Assembly: GCA_911728455.2 (NCBI GenBank)
Contig: OU452224.1
Span: forward strand, 6,452,501-6,516,500
DNA: 64,000 nt
Direction: 5' to 3'
Source: Marthasterias glacialis
Taxonomy: Eukaryota; Echinodermata; Asteroidea; Forcipulatida; Asteriidae
In this document: positions 1 to 23,987 of the stretch, one piece after another
How positions within the stretch are numbered: position 1 is the stretch's first letter
Layout: every line of letters begins with the position of its first letter
Position numbers and translations under genes: made by a program
The notes under the pieces: generated by a model
What the model saw: the letters and a program-made list of their open reading frames with translations, nothing else
Told to the model about the DNA's origin: nothing
Database searches by the model: none

Positions 1-1904
1 TAAACAAATTCGTCATTCACAAGTCACACAATCTGAGTGACGAATTTTTTTAGAAACATATTTCTGCGGTGACCATAGAGTAAAAGGTGTGACTGACAAT
101 TTTAGGCAGCAGTTTTTTTCTGCTCCACCTAAATAGGGTTTCATTTTCGTTGTTTGTTTTCTTTTTCATATGTTTTTCTAACAAAAGGCTACTGCTCTGT
201 GAGAAATTGTCATTTAATGTTACCTCCGGCATGAAAAATTTCTATGCCGACGAAATTAATACTGAAATTATAAATAACACAAACTACGCTATGAACGGCA
301 ACCGCGATCGTTTGTGCGTTTCCTAACCTCTTCAGAACCGAGCAGACAACATGCAACAGGCTCGAGATTGTTGTTAATAACCTCGAAGAGCGGAATGGTG
401 TTTTATGAAAAGAAATTCAAGACTTCATTGTTGTGCCTAGTATTGAAAATCTGGTTCACAGTAATAGTAATACATTCCCCACTCCCAGGCGACGCTGGTC
501 ATAACCCTGGAACGTACAAACCTATAGCAACCGCAACAATTTACTTTCATGTTACTTTGTTTAAAGTGTGTCATGCGAGTATCACCATGGAGGCAGTAAA
601 TCACAGACTAAGGTTTAAGTAAGGTAGCCTACTGGTTCTGGCTGTTGCGTGAGTTCGGTGTGTCGTTATGTTTAGAGTAACATACCAAGATGGCCGCCTC
701 AAAGGGGTCAATTTATGCAGCCAAATACTGTACAAGTTTCTCTCTCGCTCTCGCTCTCGCTCTCGCTCTCGCTCTCTCTCTCTCCGTCTCTCATTATTGA
801 TATAGTTGAATTTGGTGGTTACGATTGCTTTAGTGGCACTGGTATCATACTCACACTACTCCTCTGTACATTCTAATGGTTTGCAGTGTACTTTTAGATA
901 AAAAATTCGGCATGACGAGAACGTTCGAGCGCCGTGCAAGCCGCTGTTATTACATAACACTACATACAGAACAGTCCGGTAGAGCTAACGTAAAGATTTT
1001 ACGCCATGTTTTGCGTCAAAGTTTACTAATAAACACAAAAACCATGAACTGAGACTTACCACAACGTGACCCATGTATTCCTATCGATCCTTTGATACAG
1101 TTCTGTCGTCCTTTATATCCACAGACACGCCAAAAACGGTAATTTACACCAGTAGTTCGACAGGCTAGTGTCCTGTTAAACCCATTGCAGACATTGCAGA
1201 CGACTCAAAATGTGTCACTTTTTAGAAAGTACCGCGCAACGTGTATTTGGACACCGTTTCACATGACTAACTTTGAAATACATCCGCGCACAATGGCACG
1301 CAGTTCCTGTCTCTTAGATTTAACACACAACTACACTCCTGTTTATTATGTTACACTTCAAGGATATTCCTCGATAAAAATGCCGTTGAATTATTATGTA
1401 GGTATTTGTATCATTACCCTATTGTGCGGTGTGAGATAATGATTATAATTAAATAACACGGCACTATATAATACCGCGCACTCGTCCAGAACTAATACCA
1501 ACAGCAATGGTATGGTGCCTTTTGTCATGTTTGTTTTTTCTCAACATTCATTTGTGAGCAGTTGTTCCCTCCCTCAAGGACCATGAGACCAGTATAATGG
1601 AGATTGTATCAATGCGAGTAGATTTCTACTGGAAATATCATCTAGTGGGACAATGTATTGAATGTTGTTTGCAGTGTCGTGAAATATTTATCACGTCGTC
1701 CATTTATACATTCAAGCTTTTAGAATTTGACTCATGTGGACTTGCCTTTTTATTGATTTCGAGAAATAGTGTAATAGGTTGAAGCTTACATACGATTTAG
1801 TGTATGTTATGGTTCATAGTGAAGTGTGCGTAATAAGTTCACTAATATACACTTTGATTTTATTATTATTATATATTTCTGGTAATGAAACCAAGGATGC
1901 CTCA
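1..1904. other. No gene recognised; probable CTBS intron
   Basis: I found no exon here that matches the N-terminal half of chitobiase, nor any other known protein. Since the first visible CTBS exon (2383) begins in mid-protein, this stretch is most likely intron of that gene. It contains the hexamer microsatellite at 741-790 and otherwise unremarkable AT-rich DNA. Confidence 0.5.
741..790. repeat. (TCTCGC)n microsatellite
   Basis: About five TCTCGC units run into a plain TC stretch and end in TCTCCGTCTC. All pyrimidines sit on the plus strand. Confidence 0.9.
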
Positions 1905-2205
1905 TAAGTGAACTTAATCACTGTAGCTCTCAAGCCTGAGGAAACCTTTAGATAAGGGTGCTTGCCATGTGAACCAGAAACACCGGGGTAAACCCCTACT
2001 CTTCCACGATAAGTGTTCTGGGTTCTTTTACGTGCACTACCTATCCTAGTACACGGTGCCTACGGCTTAATGTCCCATCCGAAGGACAAAGCAATTATGG
2101 TAAAGTATCTTGCTCAAGGACACAAGTGCCGCGACCGGGATTCGAACCCACATTCTGCTGCCAACAACACCAGAACTTGAGTCCGGTGATCTTAACCGCT
2201 CCAAC
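1905..2205 (-). mobile_element. tRNA-headed SINE with V-SINE-like centre, copy 1
   Basis: On the minus strand this reads a B-box-like GGGTTCGAATC (near 2139-2152), then CTTGTGTCCTTGAGCAAG, then a block containing GTGCACGTAAAAG and GAGTAGGGG followed by CCCCGGTGTTTCTGG, and ends in a tail like that of the copy at 8300-8655. The central block resembles the conserved domain of V-SINEs as I know it. It ends just upstream of a CTBS exon. Ends are approximate. Confidence 0.75.
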
Positions 2206-2382
2206 ATTTAAGATACTTGTGACTTTGCACATTGTCCCCTTGCTACAAAATTTTTTGTGATCTTTATTACATGGGTAACTTGCCAATTGTGTGTTTTAAC
2301 AATATACTGCTCGGAAGTAAAATTAATTATCAAGTTCCACTGCTGACGAAATAATAACCACTCATTACCTTTCGATTCAAAG

Positions 2383-5329
2383 GTGACCTTTGACGTGTAT
2401 CCTTATCCGGGATGTCCAGCAGGTCGTTGCTATGACTACACATCTCTAGCATCCGCCTGTGATTTCCTTGTCATGATGGAGTACAACATGGGAGGGCTAG
2501 GACCAATCGCGAAATCCAACGACCCTTTGAAATTGGTCAAAGTGGGTAAGGTTGTTTCTCGATTGCGACCATCATTTTCTGTATGTCGGGACTTTTCGAC
2601 TTTATACACGGCTGATGTGAAACTGGTGCTGTAGTTTCCACGACGCCCTCTTGCATGTACTCGCTTCATACATCGGTGCTTTAATGACAAATTAATAATC
2701 TGATAATACACAGCTCTGTGTCAATCCTAGTACATTGAGAACTGGATACAATTGACATTATTTTGGCAACTATAAGGTCATCAATGCAGACAAGCAAACA
2801 GTACACTACCATAAAAAGCATTGCACACTTACAAAAACCAATAACAGAAAAACACAAGATAGCATTTAAATCACGCCTAAGGCGATAAATACTTTGTTTG
2901 CGGAAGAGGTTTAAGATTTTCAAGTTGATAAAAATAAAACTGGTACTCGGTAAAGTATGCACGTTGTATCTCAGTGTTTACACTCCAAGGTCTTCTTCAT
3001 GGTTTTTTTCAGCGGTGCAGTCGTTCATTGTTGACGGGATACCACCTGATAAGCTGGTACTTGCCGTTCCATGGTATGGATACAGTTGGGCTTGCACCCA
3101 CATACTTCAGGTTTGTTTGTGGAATACCCAGTAGTTTATCATAACTCTATTATGAAAGTTAAGGTCATATCTTTTCAATTTGTTTTAACTGGGAACATAA
3201 CTTGTCCTAAAAGTTATCTACTCGGGTATCTAGTTTGCATGGATCATGGACTATCACCTGAATAGGAATTAACATGCTGTTTTTTGCGACTTAAACACTG
3301 TACATTTTATACTACTATTTCATTCAACCCATTTGACGTTAGAATTTACACAGAAGCCACAGGGTACAGCAGCGATTAGACCGCTGGGCAAACGTGTATA
3401 CCTCAAAAGATACTTACCTTACCCGTAGAGATAGTTTAGGGTGAAAACAATTCATTTTTAAAAAAAAAATTCAAGGTCAAAAGTAGGTAGGCAGCCTTTT
3501 TGTTTGTACATGTACCTTGGGGGACAATGTTTTGTAACTGACATTTTGGGGCCCGTGGTTCATTTTGCAAATACATGAATAATCAATTAAGTAATCTGTT
3601 GACTGCCCCCGCACCTTGCAGGTAAATCCTTAGGTGGACGATAAAGTCCACCATCGAGAAACTTAATCATATAATCCTATAAGCAGATTCCAATGTATCC
3701 ACTCCCATTGAGCCACTTTTTGGCGCTCTTATTATAAGAATGTGGACCCTTAAATTCGTTTATTTCTTTAGGACAACATCTGTTCCGTTCTCAATGGCGA
3801 TGCCGTCGCCAGCAACCGACAGGAGTCCACGAGAAGATACGGAGGTATCGTGACCTATTTATACTTCAGTCAGATAACAGATTTACTGAAAAACTCCACC
3901 ACCGGACGGCTTTACAACGAGACATTTCAGTCTCCATTTTTCAACTACAAGGTGAATAAACTATTTTGTTAAGGAGATTAAACACGAATCACGTCTTTGG
4001 CTTGAGCACTTGAGCCGCTCAGTGGTTTTATGGGCCTGGAGGGAGGGGGAGATTCCCCCTTCCCACGTTTCCCCCCTTATTTCCCCCGTCACTGTTGTAA
4101 TAGACCTTTATCATGGTGCGGCCATCTTGATTTTCTCCCATTCAAACCAATGTAACCAAACCGAGGCTGGAAGGGCAAATAGTATGGATCCTTTTTGTGC
4201 AATGAATATTAACAGCTATTACTGTTATTGGATACAGGGAACATGACCAAGATGGTGGCAGCATGATAAAGGTTGTGCTTTGAATAAACAAGCAAAAACA
4301 GTAGATAATAGCTTACAAACAAAATAAAATTCGCTGACTGTGGTGACCTCCCCCTCCCACAGACCCTTAAAATCACTGAGCAGCCCAAGTGCTCAAGCCA
4401 AAGGCGTGATTCTTTACCCCCCCCCCCCCCACTCTTTTTCACCAACCTGGCTCCACTGAAAGTTTTCAACCGGCTATTAGGAGCAAATTTCCTCCTCATC
4501 CTAAAAAACGGGCTGCCTCATTGTCAAATCTCCTTTGCCTCGGCCTTGTCATTGGCGGATCGAGGGGTGGGGGCAAAGGGTGCTGTAGCCCCTCCCCTAA
4601 ATTCGTTTAAAAAGAGAAAGGGGGAGATGGGATAGGAAGAACAGAATCAGAAACAAACGGTAAGGTATTCCTCCATCCCACGCCCCCCCCCCCCCGCCAT
4701 TTCCCCCTTACTGCTGTGCTTTGTTTTCCTTGATTGTTTCATTGTAATTCGCAGCACTAAAAAATCGTTCTTGGTTGTCAGCCTCGTCCCCTAAAAGAAT
4801 TTCTGGATCCACCCCTGTTTGTTGTAATATCTTGTCACTGCAATGTTCAAAGTACGCACACGGGTGCATTTTATGGCAGGCAAGACTCCATAGTTTATGG
4901 GGATTTTGCTTTCAATTCTTACACAAAATCAACTCAAAGTCACCAAATAGTGCATGGAGATTTCCTATACAAGGACAAAGAATGCCTCAATGATTCCGTG
5001 TTGACCTTTTTAACTTGTGACGTCACGAGTCCAACCTTCTTTCCTGATTCCGTGTTGATCTTTAAACTTGTGACGTCAGGAGTCCGACCTTCTCTCCTGA
5101 ATGATGTTTATTTGATGGGTTTTTGAAGGACCCAGCGAGGACCGGCAAGATGTCCCAAGTCTGGTACGACGATGCCTTCAGTTTATCCGTTCGTTACCGA
5201 TACGCTAAGAGCCAGAGTCTTCGCGGTGTTGGGATGTGGAATGCTGACGGTCTTGACTACAGTGGAGATGCTGAAGGAGCCAGACTTGCCAAGGAAATGT
5301 GGGATGCTCTTGATTCGTTCAAAGTTTAA
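2383..5329 (+). CDS. CTBS: Di-N-acetylchitobiase, C-terminal part (4 exons; 5' part outside window)
   Basis: Coding exons: 2383-2545, 3013-3110, 3772-3951 and 5129-5329 (stop TAA 5327-5329), all with GT-AG junctions and matching phases (1, 0, 0). They encode about 213 residues. Chitobiase is a lysosomal GH18 hydrolase that removes N-acetylglucosamine from the reducing end of the chitobiose core during breakdown of N-linked glycans. Family marks in order: VTFDV at the exon start, GRCYDYTSLASACDFL, KLVLAVPWYGYSW (a conserved GH18 strand), FFNYKDP, QVWYDD, and LRGVGMWNADGLDY near the C-terminus. All of these align with vertebrate CTBS from memory. The catalytic DxDxE motif and signal peptide belong to the missing 5' exons, so activity cannot be judged here. 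The last intron (3952-5128) holds nested transposons and a duplicated CRE-like site. Confidence 0.93.
3987..4411. mobile_element. TIR DNA element in CTBS intron, with another element nested inside
   Basis: The left end (from AATCACGTCTTTGGCTTG, 3987) and the right end (to CAAAGGCGTGATT, 4411) are inverted copies over about 65 bp with scattered mismatches. The middle carries a separate short TIR element at 4104-4272. Confidence 0.8.
4104..4272. mobile_element. Short TIR element (MITE), 'CCTTTATCATG' family
   Basis: Ends are ACCTTTATCATGGTGCGGCC and its near inverse GGTGGCAGCATGATAAAGGT. Related CAAGATGGCTGC fragments lie near 32693 and 40092. It sits inside the larger element 3987-4411, so it inserted later. 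Confidence 0.75.
4412..4990. other. Intronic DNA with C-runs, no gene
   Basis: Contains C-tracts (4418-4430 and near 4683-4695) and two short segments (about 4550-4610 and 4775-4815) that look like diverged repeat ends. No coding signal is seen. Confidence 0.4.
4991..5100. repeat. Two tandem copies of a ~54-bp unit with CRE-like TGACGTCA
   Basis: TGATTCCGTGTTGA begins both units (4991 and 5045). Each contains a TGACGTCA palindrome (5018-5025 and 5071-5078) and ends near CCTTCTYTCC. The pair ends about 28 bp before the last CTBS exon. Confidence 0.85.
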
Positions 5330-5508
5330 AGTTCCCATGACATCCTGGTACACATACCCCCAAATTTGAATAATGTGGGATTTTAATCATCTCAGTGAGA
5401 CATAAAGAGAAATATAATTTCTACAAATTTTTCCAGGGAAAGTCACAATGGTGCACAGAGCTAGCCAAATCATATTTTTTAAAAATGGAGGGAAAATGTA
5501 GAGTTATA

Positions 5509-5527
5509 AATAAATGTTATTAATAAA
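5509..5527 (+). terminator. Possible CTBS polyadenylation signals
   Basis: Two AATAAA hexamers (5509-5514 and 5522-5527) lie about 180-200 bp after the CTBS stop codon. Their position suits a short 3' UTR. No cleavage site can be read from DNA alone. Confidence 0.45.
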
Positions 5528-5619
5528 TGACCACGTATCAGGTAAAACCTTAAGTCTAGACCTACCAGAAATACTGAAAAAGCTGATTAAAAACAGGGTA
5601 TAGTTATATCAAAGCATTT

Positions 5620-5697
5620 AACTTACTTAAATTTAACTTACACAAAGGAACTTACTTAAATTCCCACAAAGGAACTTACTTAAATTCCCACAAAGCC
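5620..5697. repeat. ~25-bp tandem repeat, about three copies
   Basis: CACAAAGGAACTTACTTAAA is repeated, with a diverged first copy containing ACTTACTTAAATTTAACTTA. Confidence 0.85.
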
Positions 5698-6866
5698 CGG
5701 TTACACCCCTTTTAATCACTTTGATGTACCGTGTGGCATGGCTCATCAAATAAATAAAAAACTATAACCCCAAAAGAGTGGCATCGGATCCCATGAAGAA
5801 TACATGAAACAGAGACAACGCTTTTCTGCCCGTCTTAATCAAAATAGGGAAGTATTTCAATGTTCAACCAACAAATTTTATGTCTAAAATAACCAGGACT
5901 TTTATATTTTACCAGTAATTATCTAGATAAGCCTTTCAGGGAAAGACTTACGGGTAGGCTACAAGCTTTTCAGAACAATTTCTTTTAGGCATTCAGCCAC
6001 ATTCTCTGTGCTAGTTTCTTTAAGCAGTATTTAGAGTGTTAAGTTTCTTGGAAGTGCTATTGTGTCTAAGTTTAAAAGGATTTTTAAAGTTATTTTTTAG
6101 TAATTTGCTATCTCAGTATTTATTTTAGCACTTTTTTGGTTTTACAGGTTTTATAATAGGCCTAGAGAAAGTCTTTTAATGGTCTTGGGTTTGCCAAAGG
6201 TTTTTTGTTGTTCAAGAATCCCTTTTTCCCCCTTTTTTTCGAGTAGGCCTAACGTAAAGTTTAAGATTCTGGATAAGAAGAATCTGTTGTTTTGGTAACA
6301 GTAAAATATCATAATTAATAGAATAAAGCCATTTGTTGGTGAACCAGCTTGAAACTGGTTATCACAGCAATGTTGTTCTCACAAATTGTTCTTGCCTGCA
6401 GATCCATGCATTGTAGGCCTACCTGAAATGAGAAAATTGTATAATTGTGAGTATAATGTCATCATGTAATCAATGCAGCCCTCAACATAATTGATTTCAA
6501 AATAATGGCAGTATAGTTCTAGTGCCTGTTCTCTTTGATATCTTGAGAAGCCAGGCGGTCGAATTTCCAGCTATTTTGTTGTGAGTCTTTGCGTAATTTG
6601 GGCAACTTTTTGGAGCAGGGTATCCGCTGTCATAGGCGGAATCGCCTTCATCGCAGCGGATACCGCCATGCTTCTCAGAGACGCTAGTGTACGACCGAAC
6701 GACCATCCAAGTCAACATTTCAAAAAAAGGAGTGCAGCGCCCCCAACGGTTACTGTGAGTCTATAGTTAAAAGCTAAGTTTTGATACCGTAACCGAGAAT
6801 TTTAAATGGCTGCCGCACGACAAAAGTTTTGCCATCATGAATGTGACGTCGAATGTGGTTTCAAGT

Positions 6867-6943
6867 CGAAGCCGAAGCCAGGCGTTTCGTATTGAGCTTC
6901 AAAGTGGCGCTGGGTTCCGAAGCCAAAGCCGAAGCTGAAGCCG
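6867..6943. repeat. GAAGCC-rich hexamer stretch
   Basis: GAAGCCGAAGCC and AGCCAAAGCCGAAGCTGAAG occur on either side of about 35 bp of other sequence. The motif resembles the 12-bp unit of the large minisatellite at 51860-52506. Confidence 0.6.
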
Positions 6944-7109
6944 GTCGTTTTGAAAAAGCCTTCGTCTACTTTAGTCTACTTCCCTGACCAAAGATTCCCG
7001 ACGCTTTTTACAGAGAATAGTCGGAGATTTTTGGGTTTGGGAACCAGACTACGTCTATTTACTAGTTATTTGCCACAAGGGGGCGCGCTGCAAATCGATG
7101 TAAACAACA

Positions 7110-19210
<12,101 letters not shown>

Positions 19211-19246
19211 CTCATAGGAAAGTTACTTAAGATTAAAAAAATCTAA

Positions 19247-19427
19247 ATCTAGTGATGGTTTGCGGAGACACCATGTACATGAAAAAATCTCTCTATGAGT
19301 TATGGTGGCTCTGAAAAGAACCGGTGGTTTGACAACTCAGTGTTTCGATCAGTATGAAGACGATCAGACCATACTGATCGAAAAGAGATTTTTCGTGTAC
19401 ATGGTGTCTCCGCAAACCTCACTAGAT
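19247..19427. mobile_element. Compact TIR element containing a histone-type stem-loop
   Basis: Inverted ends of about 43 bp (CTAGTGATGGTTTGCGGAGA and TCTCCGCAAACCTCACTAG). A second hairpin lies inside (19343-19356 with 19370-19383). GGCTCTGAAAAGAACC at 19307-19322 is, on the minus strand, a histone mRNA 3' stem-loop with one G-T pair. The ends match those of 54464-55235. Confidence 0.85.
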
Positions 19428-19592
19428 TATATTCTCACCATGCAAAGTTTCAAATCCTACTCATGTACACGGTGTTACTGCAAACCTTACTAGATTGTAT
19501 CTCCACCATGCAAAGTTTCAAATCTTACTCATGCAAATGGTGTTACCGCAAACCTTACTAGATTGTATTTCCACCATGCAAAGTTTCAAATG
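19428..19592. repeat. 68-bp tandem repeat made from the end of that TIR element
   Basis: Units at 19428-19495 and 19496-19563 and a partial third to about 19592. Each has CCACCATGCAAAGTTTCAAA; the full units end with TACTGCAAACCTTACTAGAT or a close variant. The unit joins the element's right terminal repeat to its outer flank. Confidence 0.85.
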
Positions 19593-19654
19593 CTATTTTA
19601 CAAAAAAACATTTGGGCTTTGGCTGGTGTGTGTGGCATGCAGTCCTGATACTTA

Positions 19655-19745
19655 AGGAGGCAGTGGAGGCAATCGCCTCCTTGCCCCTTGGCCATTGCCT
19701 CGGTGCCCCTTGAAATTTTCCAGTAGAAATTTACATTTTCATTGT
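19655..19745 (-). repeat. Dispersed 'GGGGCACCAAGGC' repeat, reversed copy
   Basis: GCCATTGCCTCGGTGCCCCT is the inverse of the AGGGGCACCGAGGCAATGGC form seen in the other copies. Confidence 0.65.
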
Positions 19746-19986
19746 TGAGGTGCCCTCATCAAAGAAAACAAAATGCCTATACGCTTACAAGAATGAAATA
19801 CTAGGCCTGCGTATGTATATGACTTATTGTATTTGTTCCCGTCACACACATAAAACATGAGTAATATACTATACAAGCCAAGTTGCCCAATCTGAAGATC
19901 GGGCTTGGAGTGGTCAGGTGTGGAGCTGAAAAGTTCTAATGTCTAGTTTGATCAGGTTTGAGGAAGTAGGAAATATTCCTGCAGTG

Positions 19987-20002
19987 AGCTCTTTTCAGAG
20001 CC
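19987..20002 (+). other. Histone-type 3' stem-loop motif
   Basis: AGCTCTTTTCAGAGCC: five paired bases around a TTTC loop, followed by AC as in histone mRNAs. No histone coding region is nearby. Confidence 0.6.
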
Positions 20003-20218
20003 ACTGTGGAAGGAGATTCTGTCCGGCAGGAGATTCTGTCCGGGCATACGGCGAATTGTGTACTAACTCCTTCTGATAGCGCCCTCTTTTGAATAAACTC
20101 CTCCAGCCCACGTTAGTTGACCGTATGGTGGACACATTACCCTATGACACCACCACAAGTTTTGAGAGACATTTACTTAAAGCTACCCACAGACCTCCAT
20201 AGATTAGACTTGTACCAG

Positions 20219-20234
20219 TGGTTCTTTTCAGAGC
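20219..20234 (+). other. Histone-type 3' stem-loop motif, weaker
   Basis: GGTTCTTTTCAGAGCT keeps the TTTC loop but uses G-T pairs in the stem. It is followed by AAC. Context differs from the TIR-element copies. Confidence 0.5.
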
Positions 20235-21559
20235 TAACACAAATCTTGAGATAGTGTTTTTCATGATGCTTCTATAAAACCTTCTAGATTTGAGATTTTA
20301 CACCACAAGTTCAGAGCTATTTAAAGATTATGGGCCACGCTAGAAGTCTCTCTTTAAAAAAAGTTTTACATCCCTAAATACACCTATATCTACCACGAAA
20401 AAATGGTGACAGGATTATAGAATGCGTGGTTATTCTTTTACAAAGGCAGTTTCCAAGCCTCTTTTCACCCCCCCGCCTCGAGCCAAAATCAGAACAACAG
20501 CAGTCGGTGCCTGAAAGTTGTCTCCAGAAATTCTAAAGAATAGTGACGTCGCAGGAAGTACTCCTCTGTCAAACGGCAGTTTGTTGTTACTCATTGAAAG
20601 CATTGCTCAGTGCAGACCATCCGGGGATTCAGTACTTCTAGTGACGTCACGATTTGTTTGCTGCCCTCATTTCCGGGATTTAGATAAATTTAGGCGGCGG
20701 GCTAGTTAAAGGAGTAAAAACTCCCTGCAAATTTCACTTGTTTTGTTAATTTAATGTCACAAAAGAGAAGTTTGTCCGATGCAATAATTATAGAAAGCAG
20801 AAAACTAAACTATAACGTTAACATCAATCACCAATCACCCATCCTCTTTAAACTCTAGATATTTTCTCAGTGCTAACTCAAAACCTCCATAACTAGTTCT
20901 GTAATTATGGATTGACTGATAATTTACCTTAACTGTATGGGGTCCAGCCGAAGTTTACATCCTCCTAGCGACTCAGCCGCCTTTCACCCTGACCAGCCTA
21001 CATGACCATGGATGAGTGATGACAACAGGTATATCAATTCTTGATCAAAACTGAAAAAAAAACAAAAAAACAGATGGTGTTCAAATCGCAAACGTGTCGA
21101 TATTTATTCCGGTCGTCTCGGAGAGGTGTGTTGGAAGTGAGTGACTGGTACCTGTGCAAAGGTGGTTTCCTTTACCTCAGTTCAACAGGATAGATGACTG
21201 CATCAGTTACTCTTCCCAACTCCCAACTAGACCTTGCATTAAGAACACCCTTCTCTGCAAATTATCGCCACTGTTGTTTATTTATATATTTACCCCTCGA
21301 CCAGAATTTCCATCTTTATGTTTTTTTTTGTGGTTTTCCTTAACTGGGTTAGGACTGAAGATAAAGAATGTAGCACTTTTATGACTTAAAAAACGGGCGT
21401 ACGCATTCGTCGCAACAACTACTTTATCAGATGCAATGAAGGTCAACTGTTTAAAACGTTTGTGGGGAAATGTTCTGTCATATATCGGAGGTCTGAGCAT
21501 TTGTCTGCCCCCTCTCTTACTCAAAGTCACTGAAAACGTGTCCCTGACCCTGCAAGAAT

Positions 21560-22440
21560 AGATGAAGCGGGTTCGAATCCTACCAAGCTGTATCGGATAT
21601 TAACCCTTACAGTCCCTATTCCATCAAACTCTAACAGCAGGTTTTGTTGGGTTGTGTTGGACTGGGCACTGCATGAGTAAACTGATCATGCTTTACATGG
21701 GTTCAGGCATACCACCATAATCAGAGTACCACAGTTTGGGTGTTGATTTACCCATATGGTGTTGGAATTTGTTAGAGTGGGGAAGGATCCTAGTAAATCA
21801 CTATGGGGAGTTAGGGTTAAGGGTCGGCATAAGGGTCTCTTACCCAAGTCACTGGATACCAGTGTCCCCCTCCCCCATACGGACTGTTGTATAAAGTAGG
21901 TAAGACCCTACAAGAATAGATGAAGTGGGTTCGGATCCCACCAAGCTATTTCTGATATTCAGGGTCGGCAGTAAGGGTTTCTTACCCCAAGTCACTGGAC
22001 ACCAGTGTTCCCCCATACAGACTGTTGTATAATGTAGGTAAGATTCTACAAGAATAGATGGGGTGGGTTCGAATCCCACCAAGCTAGGGTTCGAATCCCA
22101 CCAAGCTATTTCTGATATTCAGTGTCGGCAGTAAGGGTTTCTTACCCCCAAGTCACTGGATACCAGTGTCCCCTTCCCCCATACAGAGAGCTGTATAAAG
22201 TAGGTTAGACCCTACAAGAATAGATGAAGTGGGTTCGAATCCCACCAAGCTATTTCTGATATTCATGGTCGGCAGTAAGGGTTTCTTACCTCAAGTCACT
22301 GGACACCAATGTTCCCCGGCCCCACCCACCCCCCCCCCCCACACAGACTGTTGTGGAAAGTAGATATATGCCCCTGCAAGAATAGATGAATTGGGTTCGA
22401 ATCCTACCCAGCTGTATCTGGTGAGGGTCGATATTCAGGT
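21560..22440. repeat. Tandem array of ~140-165 bp units with a tRNA B-box-like motif
   Basis: GGGTTCGAATCCCACCAAGC or a close variant recurs near 21570, 21928, 22066, 22082, 22230 and 22395. Full units also share AGTAAGGGTTTCTTACC, AAGTCACTGGACACCAGTGT and GACTGTTGTATAA. No A box or cloverleaf is visible, so these are not tRNA genes. Confidence 0.8.
21602..21822 (+). mobile_element. Dispersed ~220-bp repeat inside the array, copy 1
   Basis: Begins CCCTTACAGTCCCTATTCCA and runs to AATCACTATGGGGAGTT. It nearly matches 62649-62868. It interrupts the tRNA-like array after its first unit, so it is probably an insertion. Confidence 0.8.
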
Positions 22441-23987
22441 TGATAAAACTTGCACAAAAAGAAAATATCCCGCCTGGGTATAACAAGGTTTTTTGTGATT
22501 GTTTTTTGTGGGTTTTATTTAAGTTTTTTCTTTTTTTTCTTTTCTTTTTTTTTTGGGGGGGGGGATTCATATGAACTTGGAAGCTCTCTGTATCTTACAC
22601 AGTGCAAAGAGCTTTATCAATAAAAGACCACAATTTAATTCAGTTTCAATATTTTGTTCTTATAAAGTAGATGGGGGTACGATTTCCCACTGCTCCCGAA
22701 AATATGCTGTTATATAAGAGGTTGATTTCTCCGGCTGTACTTGAAAAACCAGAATGATAAATTAATCAAGATTGGCACTAGATGTAATTTTTTTTAGACA
22801 TTTAATTTATTCCAGAAAAACAAACAAATACAAACATCACTATTAAAGTAAAGCAAATTTCCAAAGAAGAATAAAACAAATAATAGAAAGAATCATTTCA
22901 GAAATTATCTGCTTTTCAGTATTTTTGTAAACTAAAACAACTTAAAGGCAAAGCTACTTATTGCGAAATGAATGACAATTCTACATGCTGAGTAATTATC
23001 AGCAGGGAACCAGTGACAACGCAATGTAACTGTACATTACATGTCCGTTGGCCTCAGAACCTGTATCCACTATATGTTGAACTTAATACATGTGGCAAAA
23101 GAACATTTCTTCTGTTATTAATCTGTTTGCTCAAGTATCAACATTTATTCAAGTTAACTAGGCCTATTTCAGCTTTCAAATTGTAACACTTTGTAACACT
23201 GTGCGGCCAAAATAGCCTGGGGATTTTCCAGCCCTCTTCGGATGAATTCCAGACATAGAAGTCTTCCCCAAATAAAATGTTTGTACAGTTACACCAACGT
23301 GGCCCCATTCGTATCCCTTGAACAAGTTTAGTTTAGTTGAGCGGTTTTAAACTAAAGGAATTGAAATCACACCATGGGGCTGTGAAAAGGGACTCTATCA
23401 CCACACCAACTATGAGAAGCTACGACTTGGCCACAAAATTATACATTTGTGGCGAGTTTGTAAGAAGAATGACGGCCAGACTTTGGATTGTTTTGTTGTT
23501 GTGTTGGGTGTTTTTAGAAAATCTGTGAATTTGAAAAAAATGATAATGTTCTTCTTTTGAATGAGCTGACCACTTCTTTTACAATATAGTACCGTCCCTG
23601 GACATAAAACAATAAAAAGTAATAATATTAAACCAAATATTATGTTATTGAAGAAATAAACTTGTAAATTTAAAAGCAGACATCTCTGCAGCTTTCGGTG
23701 GATATCAAGTTCTCACCTTTGACCTTAAGGCTCTTAGCTGGGAAAGGGCGCGCGCGCGCCTCTAAGTTGGGCGCGCCTTATCATTTTACAGAGCCTAATT
23801 TGCAATTTCAAAAAAAAAAGATTTATAACGTGCCTTTAGGAATGTAATAAATCCCAATATGTTTTGTGAATAACAGCGTTGGTGGAATCAATCCCAAAAG
23901 CAGAGTGTTCTTGAGTTTGGTAATGGATCTGAAATGAGTCCATTGTCCTCCCCGGACTGAATATTCTACGCCAAAATGCTATAGTCC

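Larger units (their letters stand above)
5330..7060. other. CTBS 3' UTR and spacer before CCDC28
   Basis: After the CTBS 3' UTR there is AT-rich DNA with no convincing exon. It holds a short tandem repeat (5620-5697) and a GAAGCC-rich stretch (6867-6943). Confidence 0.5.

Noticed and set aside
2436-2711. Minus-strand open frame over the first CTBS exon
   Set aside because: Shadow of the CTBS coding strand.
21560-22440. Cluster of tRNA genes
   Set aside because: Only the B-box half is present in each unit; no A box and no acceptor stem.
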